A stretch of 64,000 nt of DNA, from positions 2,914,001 to 2,978,000 of the forward strand of contig NZ_CP120210.1 of NCBI RefSeq assembly GCF_029369745.1, in the 5' to 3' direction. Positions within the stretch are counted from its first letter, which is position 1; every line of letters starts with the position of its first letter. Below are positions 10,100 to 19,685 of the stretch, piece by piece. The notes below the pieces were generated by a model. That model did not search any database. It was not told the origin of the DNA and saw only the letters and a list, made by a program, of their open reading frames with translations. The position numbers and the translations under genes were made by a program. This DNA comes from Amycolatopsis sp. QT-25. Its GTDB lineage: Bacteria > Actinomycetota > Actinomycetes > Mycobacteriales > Pseudonocardiaceae.

Positions 10100-11715
10100 T
10101 CGCCGGCCTCCTGTACCGCGCGAACCAGTTCGGCCAGGCCGGCGGCCCGGTCGGTGAGGTGCAGGCGCAGCACCGGGCGGCCGTGCTCCGCGAGCACCTG
10201 GCCGTCGCCGAGTGCCTGCGCGTGCTGGAGCACGCCGAGCGTGTACGGCCGGTCCGGGACGTCGAGATCGTCTTCGACGGCGCCGGTGATCTGCAGGAAG
10301 ACACCGTTCTGGTGCCCGCCCTTGTGGTACTGCCCGGTCGAGTGCAGGAACCGCGGCCCCCACCCGAAGGTGGTCTGACGGCCGGTGCGCTTGGCGATCT
10401 CGCCGCGCAGGACCGCGGTCGACGCGTCATCGAGCCGGTCGAGATACGCCTGCACCGCGATATAGCCGTTTTCGGGGGCGGAAGCGAAGAAAGCCCGCAG
10501 GATGTCCGCGAGCTTCCCGTCCGTGGCGACGCCTGCCGAGCCGAAAACCTCGACCGCGCCGTCCACAGTGGACGGCTGCTCGCCGCCCTCGAGCGCGTCC
10601 GGGTTGTCCAGCAGGGAGCGTGCGGCCTTCTTCGCGGCCTCGACGTCGGGCTGGTCGAACGGGTTGATCCCGAGCAGCCGTCCGGCGAGCGCGGTGGCGA
10701 ACTCCCACAGCAGGAACTGCGCGCCGAGCGAGCCGGTCACGGAGATCTTCGCGGCGCCTTCCGCCGGTCCGACCGCCACCGGGGTGGCATCGGCCTTGGC
10801 GTCGGCGAATCCGGGAGCGCTCGGGCCCTCGACGGCGACGGGCAGGAGCCCGGTGCCCTGCTTGCCGGTGGACTCGGCGATCAGCTGCTCCGCCCAGTCG
10901 GCGAAGCCCTTGACCCCGGAACCCGTGTCGCCGATGACGACCTTCTCGGCTCCCTTCTCATGCGCCGCCACCCACGCCGCCGCGAGTGCGACCGCGGGGT
11001 TGTCCACGGAGTCGGCGGCCAGCTCGTCGGCCACCGAAGCGGCCTGGTCGAGCAGGCGGGCGACGTCCGCGCCGGCGAGCCCGGCCGGGACGAGCCCGAA
11101 CGCGGTCAGCGCCGAGTAGCGGCCGCCGACGTTCGGGTCGGCGAGGAAGACCTTGCGGTAGCCCTCCTTCGCGGACAGGTCCGCGAACGGCGAGCCGGGG
11201 TCGGTGACGACCACGATCCGCCGGGCCGCGTCGATGCCCGCGTCGGCGAAGGCCTTCGCGAAGATCCGCCGGTGGCTGTCGGTCTCGACGGTGCCACCGG
11301 ACTTCGACGACACGACGATGACCGTGCGCTCCAGGTCACCGGCGAGCGCGTCGGCGACCTGACCCGGATCGGTGGTGTCGAGGACCGTCAGCGCGACACC
11401 CTCGGTCGCTACGATGACCTCGGGGGCCAGCGACGAACCGCCCATGCCCGCGAGGACGACGCGGTCGACGCCCTCGGAGCGCAGGTCGGTCCGCAGTGCC
11501 TCGATCTCGCCGATCAACGGCCGCGAGGACTTGTGCAGCGTCGTCCACGAGAGACGGATCGACGCTTCGGACTCGGCTTCGGGACCCCACAGTGTGGCGT
11601 CCTGGGACGCCAGTTTCGATGCGACCTGGTCGGCGACGAGCCGCTCCGCGAACGGAGCGGCTTCGCCGGCCAGGGCGGCGTCGACGATTTCGACGCCGGT
11701 CGTTTCCCCTGCCAT
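10096..11715 (-). CDS. pgi: Glucose-6-phosphate isomerase (actinobacterial type)
   Basis: Interconverts glucose 6-phosphate and fructose 6-phosphate, returning sugar phosphate into the oxidative branch. The 539-residue sequence has two SIS-type subdomains: AGMGGSSLAPEVI near residue 95 and VVSSKSGGTVET near 140 are the phosphate-binding loops, with VIGDTGSGVKG and FGWGPRFLHSTGQYHKGG later. It resembles the isomerase that is fused to transaldolase in some bacteria; here it is a separate gene placed directly after tal with a 9-base gap. Its stop overlaps the zwf start. Insertion of pgi between tal and zwf differs from the mycobacterial order. Confidence 0.93.
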   Translation of the reverse strand: MAGETTGVEIVDAALAGEAAPFAERLVADQVASKLASQDATLWGPEAESEASIRLSWTTLHKSSRPLIGEIEALRTDLRSEGVDRVVLAGMGGSSLAPEVIVATEGVALTVLDTTDPGQVADALAGDLERTVIVVSSKSGGTVETDSHRRIFAKAFADAGIDAARRIVVVTDPGSPFADLSAKEGYRKVFLADPNVGGRYSALTAFGLVPAGLAGADVARLLDQAASVADELAADSVDNPAVALAAAWVAAHEKGAEKVVIGDTGSGVKGFADWAEQLIAESTGKQGTGLLPVAVEGPSAPGFADAKADATPVAVGPAEGAAKISVTGSLGAQFLLWEFATALAGRLLGINPFDQPDVEAAKKAARSLLDNPDALEGGEQPSTVDGAVEVFGSAGVATDGKLADILRAFFASAPENGYIAVQAYLDRLDDASTAVLRGEIAKRTGRQTTFGWGPRFLHSTGQYHKGGHQNGVFLQITGAVEDDLDVPDRPYTLGVLQHAQALGDGQVLAEHGRPVLRLHLTDRAAGLAELVRAVQEAGE

Positions 11716-11724
11716 GGTCGGTGA

Positions 11725-12837
11725 TCAGTCCTTTGCTTTTTCGAGCTGCCCGGTGACGGTCTCGAGAAGCTCGGTCCACGACTTCTCGAACTTCTCGACG
11801 CCCTCGTTCTCCAGCGTCAGGAAGACGTCGGTGATGTCGATGCCGACAGCGCTCAGCTTGTCGAAGACGGCTTGCGCGTCGGCGCCCTTGCCGGTCACCG
11901 TGTCACCGGTGACTTCGGCGTGGTCCGCGGCCGCGTCGAGGGTCTTCTCCGGCATCGTGTTGACCGTGTCCTTGACGACGAGCTGGTCCACGTAGCGGGT
12001 GTCGGAGTACTGCGGGTCCTTCACGCCGGTGGAGGCCCACAGCGGACGCTGCGCGTTCGCGCCCGCCTCCGCGAGTGCCTTCCAGCGGTCCGAAGCGAAC
12101 AGCTCCTCGAACGCCGCGTACGCCAGGCGCGCGTTGGCGATGGCGGCCTCGCCGCGCAGCGCGGTGGCCGCCTCGGTGCCGATCGCGTCGAGCCGCTTGT
12201 CGATCTCGGTGTCCACCCGGGACACGAAGAACGACGCGACCGAGTGGATGCCCTTGAGGTCGTGGCCGTTGGCCTTGGCCTGCTCGAGCCCGGCGAAGTA
12301 GGCCTCGATGACCGCCCGGTACCGCTCGACGGAGAAGATCAGCGTGACGTTGACGCTGATGCCCTCGGCCAGGGTCTTGGTGATCGCCGGGAGGCCCTCT
12401 TCGGTGGCCGGGATCTTGATCAGCACGTTCGGCCGGTCCACGGTCTTCCACAGGTCCTGCGCCTCGGCCGCCGTCTTGTCGGAGTCCTTGGCCAGCCGCG
12501 GGTCCACTTCGATGGACACCCGGCCGTCGACCCCGTTCGTGGCGGCGTAGACGTCGCGGAACAGGTCCGCGGCGTTGCGCACGTCGGTGGTGGTCAGTTC
12601 GCGAATGCTGGCCTCGACGTCGGCGCCGCGGGCCGCGAGCTCGCGGGTCTGCTCGTCGTACGCCTCGCCCTTCGACATCGCGTTGGCGAAGATCGTCGGG
12701 TTGGTGGTCACGCCCACGACGTGCTTGTCGCGGATCAGGTCGGCGAGGTTGCCGGTGTTCAGGCGTTCACGGGACAGGTCGTCGAGCCAGATCGAAACGC
12801 CTGCCTCGGACAGCCGCGCGAGCTTGTCGTTGCTCAT
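11725..12837 (-). CDS. tal: Transaldolase
   Basis: Moves a dihydroxyacetone unit between sedoheptulose 7-phosphate and glyceraldehyde 3-phosphate in the non-oxidative pentose-phosphate pathway. The 370-residue protein is the TalB/long type with [14 protein letters not shown] at the start, [10 protein letters not shown], and [16 protein letters not shown] carrying the Schiff-base lysine. [14 protein letters not shown] follows. The frame extends upstream to 12903, but ATG 12837 has GAGAGGA a few bases before it and begins [13 protein letters not shown] as in homologues. It lies 71 bases after tkt and 9 before pgi. Confidence 0.95.
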   Translation of the reverse strand: MSNDKLARLSEAGVSIWLDDLSRERLNTGNLADLIRDKHVVGVTTNPTIFANAMSKGEAYDEQTRELAARGADVEASIRELTTTDVRNAADLFRDVYAATNGVDGRVSIEVDPRLAKDSDKTAAEAQDLWKTVDRPNVLIKIPATEEGLPAITKTLAEGISVNVTLIFSVERYRAVIEAYFAGLEQAKANGHDLKGIHSVASFFVSRVDTEIDKRLDAIGTEAATALRGEAAIANARLAYAAFEELFASDRWKALAEAGANAQRPLWASTGVKDPQYSDTRYVDQLVVKDTVNTMPEKTLDAAADHAEVTGDTVTGKGADAQAVFDKLSAVGIDITDVFLTLENEGVEKFEKSWTELLETVTGQLEKAKD

Positions 12838-12908
12838 CTGAGTCCTCTCAGTGGCGCGAAGCGCCTCAGTTAAGGGTGGGTGGTGGGGATGAGGTGGCAG
12901 CATCCCCT

Positions 12909-15032
12909 TCAGTTCTTGGTGTTGGCGATCGAGCGACGGGCGGCGTCGACGACGGCTTCCGCGGTGAACCCGAACTCGCGGAACAGCGTGGCGGCGTCGG
13001 CCGAAGCACCGAAGTGCTCGATCGAAACGTTTTCCCCGGCGTCACCGGTGAAGCGGTGCCACGACTGGGCGACACCGGCTTCGACGGAGACGCGTGCCTT
13101 GACCGACGGCGGGAGGACGGAGTCCTTGTACGACTGGTCCTGCGCGTCGAACCACTCGACACACGGCATCGAGACGACGCTCGCCGGGATGCCGTCGGCT
13201 TCGAGGGTCTTGCGGGCCTCGACGGCCAGCTGGACCTCGGAGCCGGTCGCGATCAGCACGACCTCGGGACTGCCGTTGGACGCCTCGGCGAGGACGTAAC
13301 CGCCTCGCTGGACGCCCTCGGCGCTGGTGCCCTCCAGCACCGGCACGTTCTGCCGGGTCAGCGCGAGGCCCGACGGGTGGTGGACGTCCTCCAGGACGGC
13401 CTTCCACGCGTACGCGGTCTCGTTGGCGTCCGCCGGGCGGACGACGTTGAGACCGGGGATGGCGCGCAGGGCGGAGAGCTGCTCGATCGGCTGGTGGGTG
13501 GGGCCGTCCTCGCCCAGGCCGATCGAGTCGTGCGTCCACACGTAGGTGACCGGCGCCTTCATCAGCGCGGCCAGCCGCACGGGCGGGCGCATGTAGTCGG
13601 AGAAGATCAGGAACGTCGCACCGTAGGGCCGGGTGCCGCCGTGCAGCGCGATGCCGTTGAGGATCGAGCCCATCGCGTGCTCGCGGATGCCGAAGTGCAG
13701 CGTCCGGCCGTAGGGGCTGGTCTTCCACATCTCGGTGGAAGCCTTCTCCGGGCCGAACGAGTCGGCCCCCTTCATGGTGGTGTTGTTGCTCTCCGCGAGG
13801 TCCGCGGAACCGCCCCACAGCTCGGGAAGCGGCTCGGCGAGCGCGTTGAGCACCTCGCCGGAGGCCTTGCGGGTCGCGATGCCCTTGGCGTCCGGCTCCC
13901 ACTTCGGCAGGTTGTCCGCGAAGCCTTCGGGCAGCGTGCGGGTCGACATCCGGTCCGCGATCTTCTTGCGCTCCGGGTTGGCGGCGCCCCACGCCTCGAA
14001 CTTCTCCTGCCATGCGGCGCGCGCGGTCTTGCCGCGATCGACGGCCCGGCGGGTGTGCGCGATGACCTCGTCGTCGACCTGGAAGGTCCGCTCCGGGTCG
14101 AAACCGAGGATCTCCTTCACCGCGGCGACCTCTTCGGCGCCGAGCGCGGCACCGTGGGCCTTGCCGGTGCCCATCTTCTTCGGCGCCGGGTAGCCGATGA
14201 CGGTCTTCAGCGCGATGAACGACGGGCGCTCGGTCTCGGCCTTCGCGGCCTTGATGGCCTCTTCGATCGCGACGACGTTCTCGCCACCCTCGACGACCTG
14301 GGTGTGCCACCCGTAGGCCTCGTAGCGCTTCACGACGTCCTCGGACAGCGCGATCTTGGTGTCGTCCTCGATCGAGATCTCGTTGTCGTCCCAGAAGACG
14401 ATGAGGTTGCCCAGCTCCTGGCGGCCGGCGATCGAGGAGGCCTCGGCGGTGACGCCCTCTTCGATGTCACCGTCGGAAGCGACGACGTAGACGTAGTGGT
14501 CGAAGATGCTCTCGCCCTGCGGGGCGTCCGGGTCCAGCAGGCCACGCTCGCGACGGGCCGCCATCGCCATGCCGACCCCGTTGGCCAGACCCTGGCCGAG
14601 CGGGCCGGTGGTGGTCTCGATGCCCTTGGTGTGGCGGTACTCCGGGTGACCCGGGGTCTTCGAGTCCCACGTGCGCAGCCGCTTCAGGTCTTCCAGCTCC
14701 AGGCCGAACCCGGCGAGGTACAGCTGGATGTAGAGAGTGAGGCTCGAGTGACCGGCGGAGAGGATGAAGCGGTCACGGGCGGGCCACTCGGGGTCCGCCG
14801 GGTCATGACGCAGCGTCCGCTGGAAGAGCGTGTACGCGAGCGGCGCCAGGCTCATCGCGGTACCGGGGTGACCGCTGCCGCAGTTCTCGACCGCGTCCGC
14901 GGCGAGCACCCGCACGGTGTCGACGGCCCGCGTGTCGAGGTCGGTCCAGTCGGCGGGCACGTTACGCCGGAGGAGTGGGTTCTTCTCGCTGGTAGAGGCG
15001 GTTTCGGACACTGAACTCGAACTCCCCGTCAT
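12909..15032 (-). CDS. tkt: Transketolase
   Basis: Thiamine-diphosphate enzyme that transfers two-carbon ketol units in the pentose-phosphate pathway. The 707-residue sequence has the N-terminal [19 protein letters not shown], the ThDP motif [18 protein letters not shown], the middle pyrimidine domain with [19 protein letters not shown], and a C-terminal transketolase domain with [15 protein letters not shown]. It heads the six-gene minus-strand operon. ATG 15032 has only a distant purine-rich site; a GTG at 15011, ten bases after GGGGAG, could be the real start and would remove seven residues. Confidence 0.96.
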   Translation of the reverse strand: MTGSSSSVSETASTSEKNPLLRRNVPADWTDLDTRAVDTVRVLAADAVENCGSGHPGTAMSLAPLAYTLFQRTLRHDPADPEWPARDRFILSAGHSSLTLYIQLYLAGFGLELEDLKRLRTWDSKTPGHPEYRHTKGIETTTGPLGQGLANGVGMAMAARRERGLLDPDAPQGESIFDHYVYVVASDGDIEEGVTAEASSIAGRQELGNLIVFWDDNEISIEDDTKIALSEDVVKRYEAYGWHTQVVEGGENVVAIEEAIKAAKAETERPSFIALKTVIGYPAPKKMGTGKAHGAALGAEEVAAVKEILGFDPERTFQVDDEVIAHTRRAVDRGKTARAAWQEKFEAWGAANPERKKIADRMSTRTLPEGFADNLPKWEPDAKGIATRKASGEVLNALAEPLPELWGGSADLAESNNTTMKGADSFGPEKASTEMWKTSPYGRTLHFGIREHAMGSILNGIALHGGTRPYGATFLIFSDYMRPPVRLAALMKAPVTYVWTHDSIGLGEDGPTHQPIEQLSALRAIPGLNVVRPADANETAYAWKAVLEDVHHPSGLALTRQNVPVLEGTSAEGVQRGGYVLAEASNGSPEVVLIATGSEVQLAVEARKTLEADGIPASVVSMPCVEWFDAQDQSYKDSVLPPSVKARVSVEAGVAQSWHRFTGDAGENVSIEHFGASADAATLFREFGFTAEAVVDAARRSIANTKN

Positions 15033-15054
15033 CAGGTTGTGGCTTCTCTTCCCT

Positions 15055-15069
15055 CATGGGTAACCCATG
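15055..15069. promoter_or_regulatory. CATGGGT-A-ACCCATG inverted repeat upstream of tkt
   Basis: Exact 7-bp arms around one base, 23 bases before the tkt ATG and in the tkt/ctaB divergent region. The position suits an operator in the tkt leader. No known regulator is assigned. Confidence 0.35.
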
Positions 15070-15311
15070 TGTACCGCTACTAATCTCAATCGATCCGGAA
15101 GGGACGATATTCCTGGTCCGGGCCGTTCGCAGGGGCACGCCGCGAGCTACCGCGGCCAGCCTAATGGTTCGGCCGGTCGAGGACCCGCGATCACCCTGTG
15201 GAAACAGCACGTCTAACATCGGGGAAGGGTTCAGAACACTCCGGATCCGGGGCCGCCACATCACCCGGAAGCCTGGTGGGCCCCGCCCCGAAAACTGACG
15301 CAGGGAGTGAA

Positions 15312-16325
15312 ATGTCGTTGGTGAACGCTGCGCACGGACGCAGTGACAGCACCAGCGCCGTACATCCGACCGGTGGGCGAGGGTCGCTTGCGGACCCGAG
15401 CCACGGGGACGGAGCGCACGGTGGCCGGCGAACGATCCGCCAGGTCGTCGGCGCGTACGCCGCCCTCGCGAAGCCCAGGGTGATCGAGCTACTCCTGGTC
15501 ACCACGATTCCCGCGATGTTCCTGGCGGGCCGCGAAATCCCCTCGCCGTGGCTGGTGCTCGCGACCCTCGTGGGCGGCACCATGGCCGCCGGCAGCGCCA
15601 ACGCGTTGAACTGTGTCATCGACGCGGACATCGACAAGGTGATGAACCGCACCAAGCGCCGCCCGCTGGTGAAGGAATCGGTGCCTAGGCGCGGCGCGCT
15701 CGTCTTCGGCCTCGTACTCGGTGTCCTGTCGTTCGTCGTGCTCTATTTCACGGTGAACCTGCTTTCGGCGATCCTCGCGATCGTGACGATTCTCTTCTAC
15801 ATCTTCGTCTACACGCTGGTGCTGAAGCGGCGTACGTCACAGAACGTGGTCTGGGGCGGCGCGGCGGGCTGCATGCCGGTCGTCATCGGCTGGGCCGCCG
15901 TCACCGGAACCGTCGAGTGGCCGGCGTTCGTGATGTTCGGCGTCATCTTCTTCTGGACCCCGCCGCACACCTGGGCGCTGGGCATGAAGTACCGCGACGA
16001 CTACGAGCGCGCCGGCGTGCCGATGCTGCCGGTGGTCGCCACCCCGCAGCACGTGGCGCGGCAGATCGTCATCTACTCGTGGGTGATGGTCGCCTGGACG
16101 CTGCTGCTGGTCCCAGTGACGAGCTGGATCTACACGACGTTCGCGATCCTGGCGGGCGGCTGGTTCCTCTTCTACGCGCACAGCCTGAACGCGGCGGTGC
16201 GGCGCGGTGAGGAGACCAAGCCGATGTCGCTGTTCCACCGGTCGAACACGTACCTGATGATCCTGTTCGTCGCGCTGGCCGTCGACTCTGCCATCGGCCT
16301 GCCCGTCATCGGCCTGCCTTTCTGA
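15312..16325 (+). CDS. ctaB: Protoheme IX farnesyltransferase (heme O synthase)
   Basis: Adds a farnesyl chain to protoheme IX to give heme O, needed for aa3-type oxidase. The product has 337 residues and about nine membrane segments from residue 45 on, after a polar N-terminal tail. The UbiA-type prenyl-binding motif [20 protein letters not shown] is clear, and [15 protein letters not shown] is the second conserved loop. The frame is open back to 15198, but ATG 15312 follows AGGGAG at 15302-15307. It diverges from tkt, as in mycobacteria. CtaA, the next enzyme in the pathway, lies 7 kb downstream. Confidence 0.95.
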   Translation: MSLVNAAHGRSDSTSAVHPTGGRGSLADPSHGDGAHGGRRTIRQVVGAYAALAKPRVIELLLVTTIPAMFLAGREIPSPWLVLATLVGGTMAAGSANALNCVIDADIDKVMNRTKRRPLVKESVPRRGALVFGLVLGVLSFVVLYFTVNLLSAILAIVTILFYIFVYTLVLKRRTSQNVVWGGAAGCMPVVIGWAAVTGTVEWPAFVMFGVIFFWTPPHTWALGMKYRDDYERAGVPMLPVVATPQHVARQIVIYSWVMVAWTLLLVPVTSWIYTTFAILAGGWFLFYAHSLNAAVRRGEETKPMSLFHRSNTYLMILFVALAVDSAIGLPVIGLPF

Positions 16326-16331
16326 TCTTGT

Positions 16332-16385
16332 ACGCGTGAAGGCCCCCTTCCCCGGCTCAGCCGAGGGAAGGGGGCCTTCACGCGT
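16332..16385. terminator. TGAAGGCC-family palindrome after ctaB
   Basis: A 25-bp arm from ACGCGTGAAGGCCCCC, a 4-base TCAG loop and the matching right arm with one mismatch. It begins 6 bases after the ctaB stop, so it is the likely ctaB terminator. Confidence 0.75.
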
Positions 16386-16472
16386 GTCGGAGGAAGGCGG
16401 CGGCGAGGGTTCGCTCCAGGGGGTCGAACCTGTCCGGTCGCAGGGCTGTGGTCGCTCTGTGTAGGCGGTTTG

Positions 16473-16531
16473 AAGTCCGTGAAGGCCTCCTTGAGGGACC
16501 CAGAGTCCCTCAAGGAGGCCTTCACGGACTT
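16473..16531. repeat. TGAAGGCC-family palindrome (GAGGGAC subtype) upstream of helicase
   Basis: Perfect 27-bp arms 16473-16499 and 16505-16531 with a 5-base loop. The arm starts AAGTCCGTGAAGGCCTCC. It is a second palindrome in the same gap, about 100 bases before the helicase start, and almost identical to those at 34860 and 63233. Confidence 0.8.
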
Positions 16532-16638
16532 GCCACCCCCACGACACCTGTGCCGCGCTGCTTCACGAGAACGTCGTATGGGCACGGGTCTGCCCCTTGC
16601 GGCCTTCCTCCCGGTCCGGGTGACCGCGAGGGAATGCG

Positions 16639-18963
16639 ATGATGGCGGGCGCCGTTGTACTCCGATCGGCCCCTGTCCCACCTCTCGAAAGCAGGCTGCT
16701 TTTGTCCGTGTCCCCGGACCGGGAACTCGACGCGCTCGAGCGGGACGTCGCGCTCGAGCAGCAGTACGTCACCACCCTTTACCGCAAGCTCGACGTCGAA
16801 CGCGCCGACGCCCAGCGCAGGCTCGACCGGACGCTGCGCCAGACCGGCGGCACCCCGCAGGCACGCACCGAACGCGACGTCGCCACGACGCTGTACACCG
16901 ACAGGCTCGCCCAGCTGAGCTCCGTCGAGCAGGGCCTGTGCTTCGGCCGCCTCGACTTCCTCCCCGAGCACGCGGAGGAGACCACCTACATCGGGCGGCT
17001 CGGGCTCTTCGACGAGGACGACGACTACCGCCCGCTGCTCGTCGACTGGCGCGCGCCGGTCGCGCGGCCGTTCTACCTGGCGACCGCCGCTTCACCCGAA
17101 GGTGTCCGCCGCAGGCGGCACATCCGGTCGCTGAGCCGGAAAGTCGTCGGCGTCGACGACGAGATCCTCGATCTTTCCGCCGCGGACCAGGGCCAGGACC
17201 TCGGTCTCGCGGGGGAGGCGGCGCTGCTGGCCGCGCTCGAACGCCGTCGCACCGGTGAGATGAGCGACATCGTCGCCACCATCCAGGCCGAGCAGGACCG
17301 CATCATCCGCGCGACGCCCAACGGCGTTCTCGTGGTCCAGGGCGGGCCGGGCACCGGCAAGACCGCGGTCGCGCTGCACCGTGCCGCGTATCTGCTCTAC
17401 ACGCACCGGCAGCAGCTCACCACACGCGGCGTGCTCGTGGTCGGGCCGAACAGCACCTTCCTCCGCTACATCGGGCAGGTCTTGCCGTCACTCGGCGAGA
17501 CCGGTGTGCTGCTGGCCACGATCGGGCAGCTGTACCCGGGCCTGGACGCCACCGGTCCGGTCACGCGTGCGGCCGCCGAGGTCAAGGGCCGCGCGGTGCT
17601 GGCCGACGTGCTGGCCAACGCCGTCCGCGACCGTCAGCGCGTGCCGGAACCGGTGCTGGAGATCGAGTTCGAGCGCGAGATCCTGATGCTCGACCGCAAG
17701 ACCTGCACCGAGGCGCGGACGCGGGCCCGCCGCTCGCGCCGTCCGCACAACCTCGCCCGGCGGATCTTCGTCTCCGACCTCCTCGACGCGCTGACCCGGC
17801 AGGCCGCCCGGAAACTGGGAGAGGACCTGCTCGACGCGCGCGACGTCCAGGACATCCGGGCGGAGGTCGCCGCCGACAGGAACGTGGCCGCCGCGATCGA
17901 CGGCCTGTGGCCGACGCTCACCCCCGAGGTCGTGCTCGACGAGCTGTTCGCCGACCGCGAACGGTTGCGCAGCGCGGCCGGGAAGGCCTTGTCCGAAACC
18001 GACCGCGAGCATCTCTACAGCCCGACGGACGCGAAGTGGAGCCCGTCGGACGTCCCGTTGCTCGACGAACTCGCCGAACTGCTCGGCGAGGACGACACCG
18101 AAGCCCGCGCCGAGCGCGCCCGCCGCGAACGGGAAGACCGCGCCTACGCGGAAGGCGTACTCGACATCCTCGAACAGGACGAGGAGATCGTCGACGAGGA
18201 GCTGCTGCGCGTGGGCGACGTGCTCGACGCCGAACTGTTCGCCGAACGCCAGCAGCGCCGCAGCGAGATGACCGCGGCGCAACGGGCCGCGCAGGACCGG
18301 ACCTGGACCTTCGGGCACGTGATCGTCGACGAGGCGCAGGAACTGACCGCCATGGACTGGCGGTTGCTGATGCGCCGGTCCCCGAACCGGTCGATGACGC
18401 TGGTCGGCGACGTCGCGCAGACCGGTGCTTCCGGCGGTGCGCGATCGTGGGGTGAAGTGCTTGCGCCCTATGTCGCCGACCGCTGGCGGCTCGAAGAGCT
18501 GACGGTGAACTACCGGACCCCGGCCGAGATCATGGCCGTCGCGTCCCGGGTGCTCGCCGACGTCAATCCGGAACTGGAAGCGCCGGTTTCCGTGCGGGAG
18601 ACGGGTTTCGAGCCTTGGCTGCGTTCCGTGGAGCCGGCTGCGCTCGGCGCCGAACTGCCGGCGATCGTCGAGGCCGAACTGTCCGCCGTGGACAGTGGGA
18701 CGGTCGCCGTGCTGTGCCCGGCCTCCCGGGTCGCGCCCGTCTCCGAGACGCTCGGTGAGGTGGGGGAGCGGGTGTCGGTGATGGCGGTGGACCGGGCGAA
18801 GGGCCTGGAGTTCGACTCCGTGGTGCTGATCGCGCCGGACGAGGTCGTCGCCGAATCGCCACGCGGGCTCAACGATCTTTATGTGGCCCTGACCAGGGCG
18901 ACCCGTCGGATGGGCGTAGTGCAGACCGGTGACCTTGTTCCGGCGCTGAAGGGTCTTGGCTAA
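16639..18963 (+). CDS. HelD/HelR-like UvrD-family ATPase acting on RNA polymerase
   Basis: A 774-residue UvrD/Rep-type ATPase of the HelD group. Residues 25-90 form a charged coiled segment. VVQGGPGTGKTAVALHRAAYLLY near 233 is Walker A. An all-helical acidic insert covers about 400-540, FGHVIVDEAQELTAMDWRLL is Walker B, LVGDVAQTG is motif III, and LEELTVNYRTP and VMAVDRAKGLEFDSVVL are late helicase motifs. HelD proteins remove or recycle stalled RNA polymerase, and the actinomycete HelR subgroup protects polymerase from rifamycins. Which subgroup this is cannot be settled here. ATG 16639 has GAGGGA upstream; a GTG at 16708 (VSPDRELDALERDVALEQQ) is an alternative start. Confidence 0.8.
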   Translation: MMAGAVVLRSAPVPPLESRLLLSVSPDRELDALERDVALEQQYVTTLYRKLDVERADAQRRLDRTLRQTGGTPQARTERDVATTLYTDRLAQLSSVEQGLCFGRLDFLPEHAEETTYIGRLGLFDEDDDYRPLLVDWRAPVARPFYLATAASPEGVRRRRHIRSLSRKVVGVDDEILDLSAADQGQDLGLAGEAALLAALERRRTGEMSDIVATIQAEQDRIIRATPNGVLVVQGGPGTGKTAVALHRAAYLLYTHRQQLTTRGVLVVGPNSTFLRYIGQVLPSLGETGVLLATIGQLYPGLDATGPVTRAAAEVKGRAVLADVLANAVRDRQRVPEPVLEIEFEREILMLDRKTCTEARTRARRSRRPHNLARRIFVSDLLDALTRQAARKLGEDLLDARDVQDIRAEVAADRNVAAAIDGLWPTLTPEVVLDELFADRERLRSAAGKALSETDREHLYSPTDAKWSPSDVPLLDELAELLGEDDTEARAERARREREDRAYAEGVLDILEQDEEIVDEELLRVGDVLDAELFAERQQRRSEMTAAQRAAQDRTWTFGHVIVDEAQELTAMDWRLLMRRSPNRSMTLVGDVAQTGASGGARSWGEVLAPYVADRWRLEELTVNYRTPAEIMAVASRVLADVNPELEAPVSVRETGFEPWLRSVEPAALGAELPAIVEAELSAVDSGTVAVLCPASRVAPVSETLGEVGERVSVMAVDRAKGLEFDSVVLIAPDEVVAESPRGLNDLYVALTRATRRMGVVQTGDLVPALKGLG

Positions 18964-18973
18964 GGTCGGCCGC

Positions 18974-19546
18974 ATGCGCACATTCGGCAAGATCGTGGTC
19001 ATCGGCGCGGGCGTCCTCGCCCTGGCGGCCTGTGGCGAGAAGCAGAACACCGCAGGTTCCGCCCAGTCGTCCTCCGGCGCGGCCCCCGCGTCGGCGTCGT
19101 CTTCGGCCCCGGCCGCCCCGAAGGGCAAGGAATGCACGGCGGAGGACGTCAAGACCACCGGGAAGTTCGGGGAGGCGCCGACCATCACCATCCCGGACGA
19201 CTGCGACCCGCCGAAGAAGCTCATCACCAAGGATCTCGAGCCGGGCACCGGTGAGGGCGCCAAGGCGGGCGCCAAGCTCAAGATGAACTATTCGCTGGTC
19301 ACCTGGTCCAACAAGCAGAAGCTGGACAGCTCGTTCGACCGCGGCGAGCCGTTCGACCTTGCCCTCGGCGCCGGTGACGTCATCAAGGGCTGGGACCAGG
19401 GCCTCGAAGGGATCAAGCAGGGCGCGCGGCGGCTGCTGATCATCCCGCCGGACCTCGGCTACGGCCAGGGTGGCAACGGCATCGCGCCGAACGAGACCCT
19501 GGTGTTCGTCACCGACGCGGTGAGCGTCCCGACCGACAAGGGCTGA
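18974..19546 (+). CDS. FKBP-type peptidyl-prolyl isomerase lipoprotein
   Basis: Exported prolyl isomerase expected to assist folding outside the membrane. The 190-residue precursor begins MRTFGKIVVIGAGVLALAAC: a basic start, a hydrophobic segment and an LAAC lipobox with Cys about 20. A Ser/Ala/Pro-rich linker (30-50) leads to an FKBP domain from about residue 85, with DSSFDRGEPFDLALGAGDVIKGWDQ and RRLLIIPPDLGYGQGGNGIAPNETLVF. I chose ATG 18974, nine bases after AAGG; the longer frame from TTG 18956 overlaps the helicase stop and would spoil the signal. Ten bases separate it from the helicase gene. Confidence 0.92.
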   Translation: MRTFGKIVVIGAGVLALAACGEKQNTAGSAQSSSGAAPASASSSAPAAPKGKECTAEDVKTTGKFGEAPTITIPDDCDPPKKLITKDLEPGTGEGAKAGAKLKMNYSLVTWSNKQKLDSSFDRGEPFDLALGAGDVIKGWDQGLEGIKQGARRLLIIPPDLGYGQGGNGIAPNETLVFVTDAVSVPTDKG

Positions 19547-19598
19547 TCGGGGCTTCCGACGGACCGCTCGTGGCTGGTGATGTCTCCCGCCCGCCCGA

Positions 19599-19653
19599 GT
19601 ACATGAAGGCCCCCTTCCTTGCGCCTAGGTACAGGAAGGGGGCCTTCATGTAC
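19599..19653. terminator. TGAAGGCC-family palindrome between convergent genes
   Basis: Exact 21-bp arms (19599-19619 and 19633-19653), beginning GTACATGAAGGCCCCC, around a 13-base loop. It lies between the FKBP gene (+) and the GNAT gene (-), so it can end both transcripts. Confidence 0.75.
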
Positions 19654-19685
19654 CTAGGCAAGGTGATTGGGCGGCACAGGGGAAG

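Noticed and set aside
7560..10430. Open frame of 956 codons through opcA and zwf on the minus strand
   Set aside because: Only its last 337 codons are OpcA. The upstream part is the wrong phase of zwf and pgi, rich in Arg and Pro, and has no family resemblance.
10093..11724. 543-codon plus-strand frame opposite pgi
   Set aside because: Antisense of a certain enzyme gene; composition and lack of motifs show it is not coding.
16592..16604. Rifamycin-associated element upstream of the HelD-like gene
   Set aside because: Only the 8-base core CTTGCGGC is present; the flanking arms of the known 19-bp palindrome do not match, so chance is likely.
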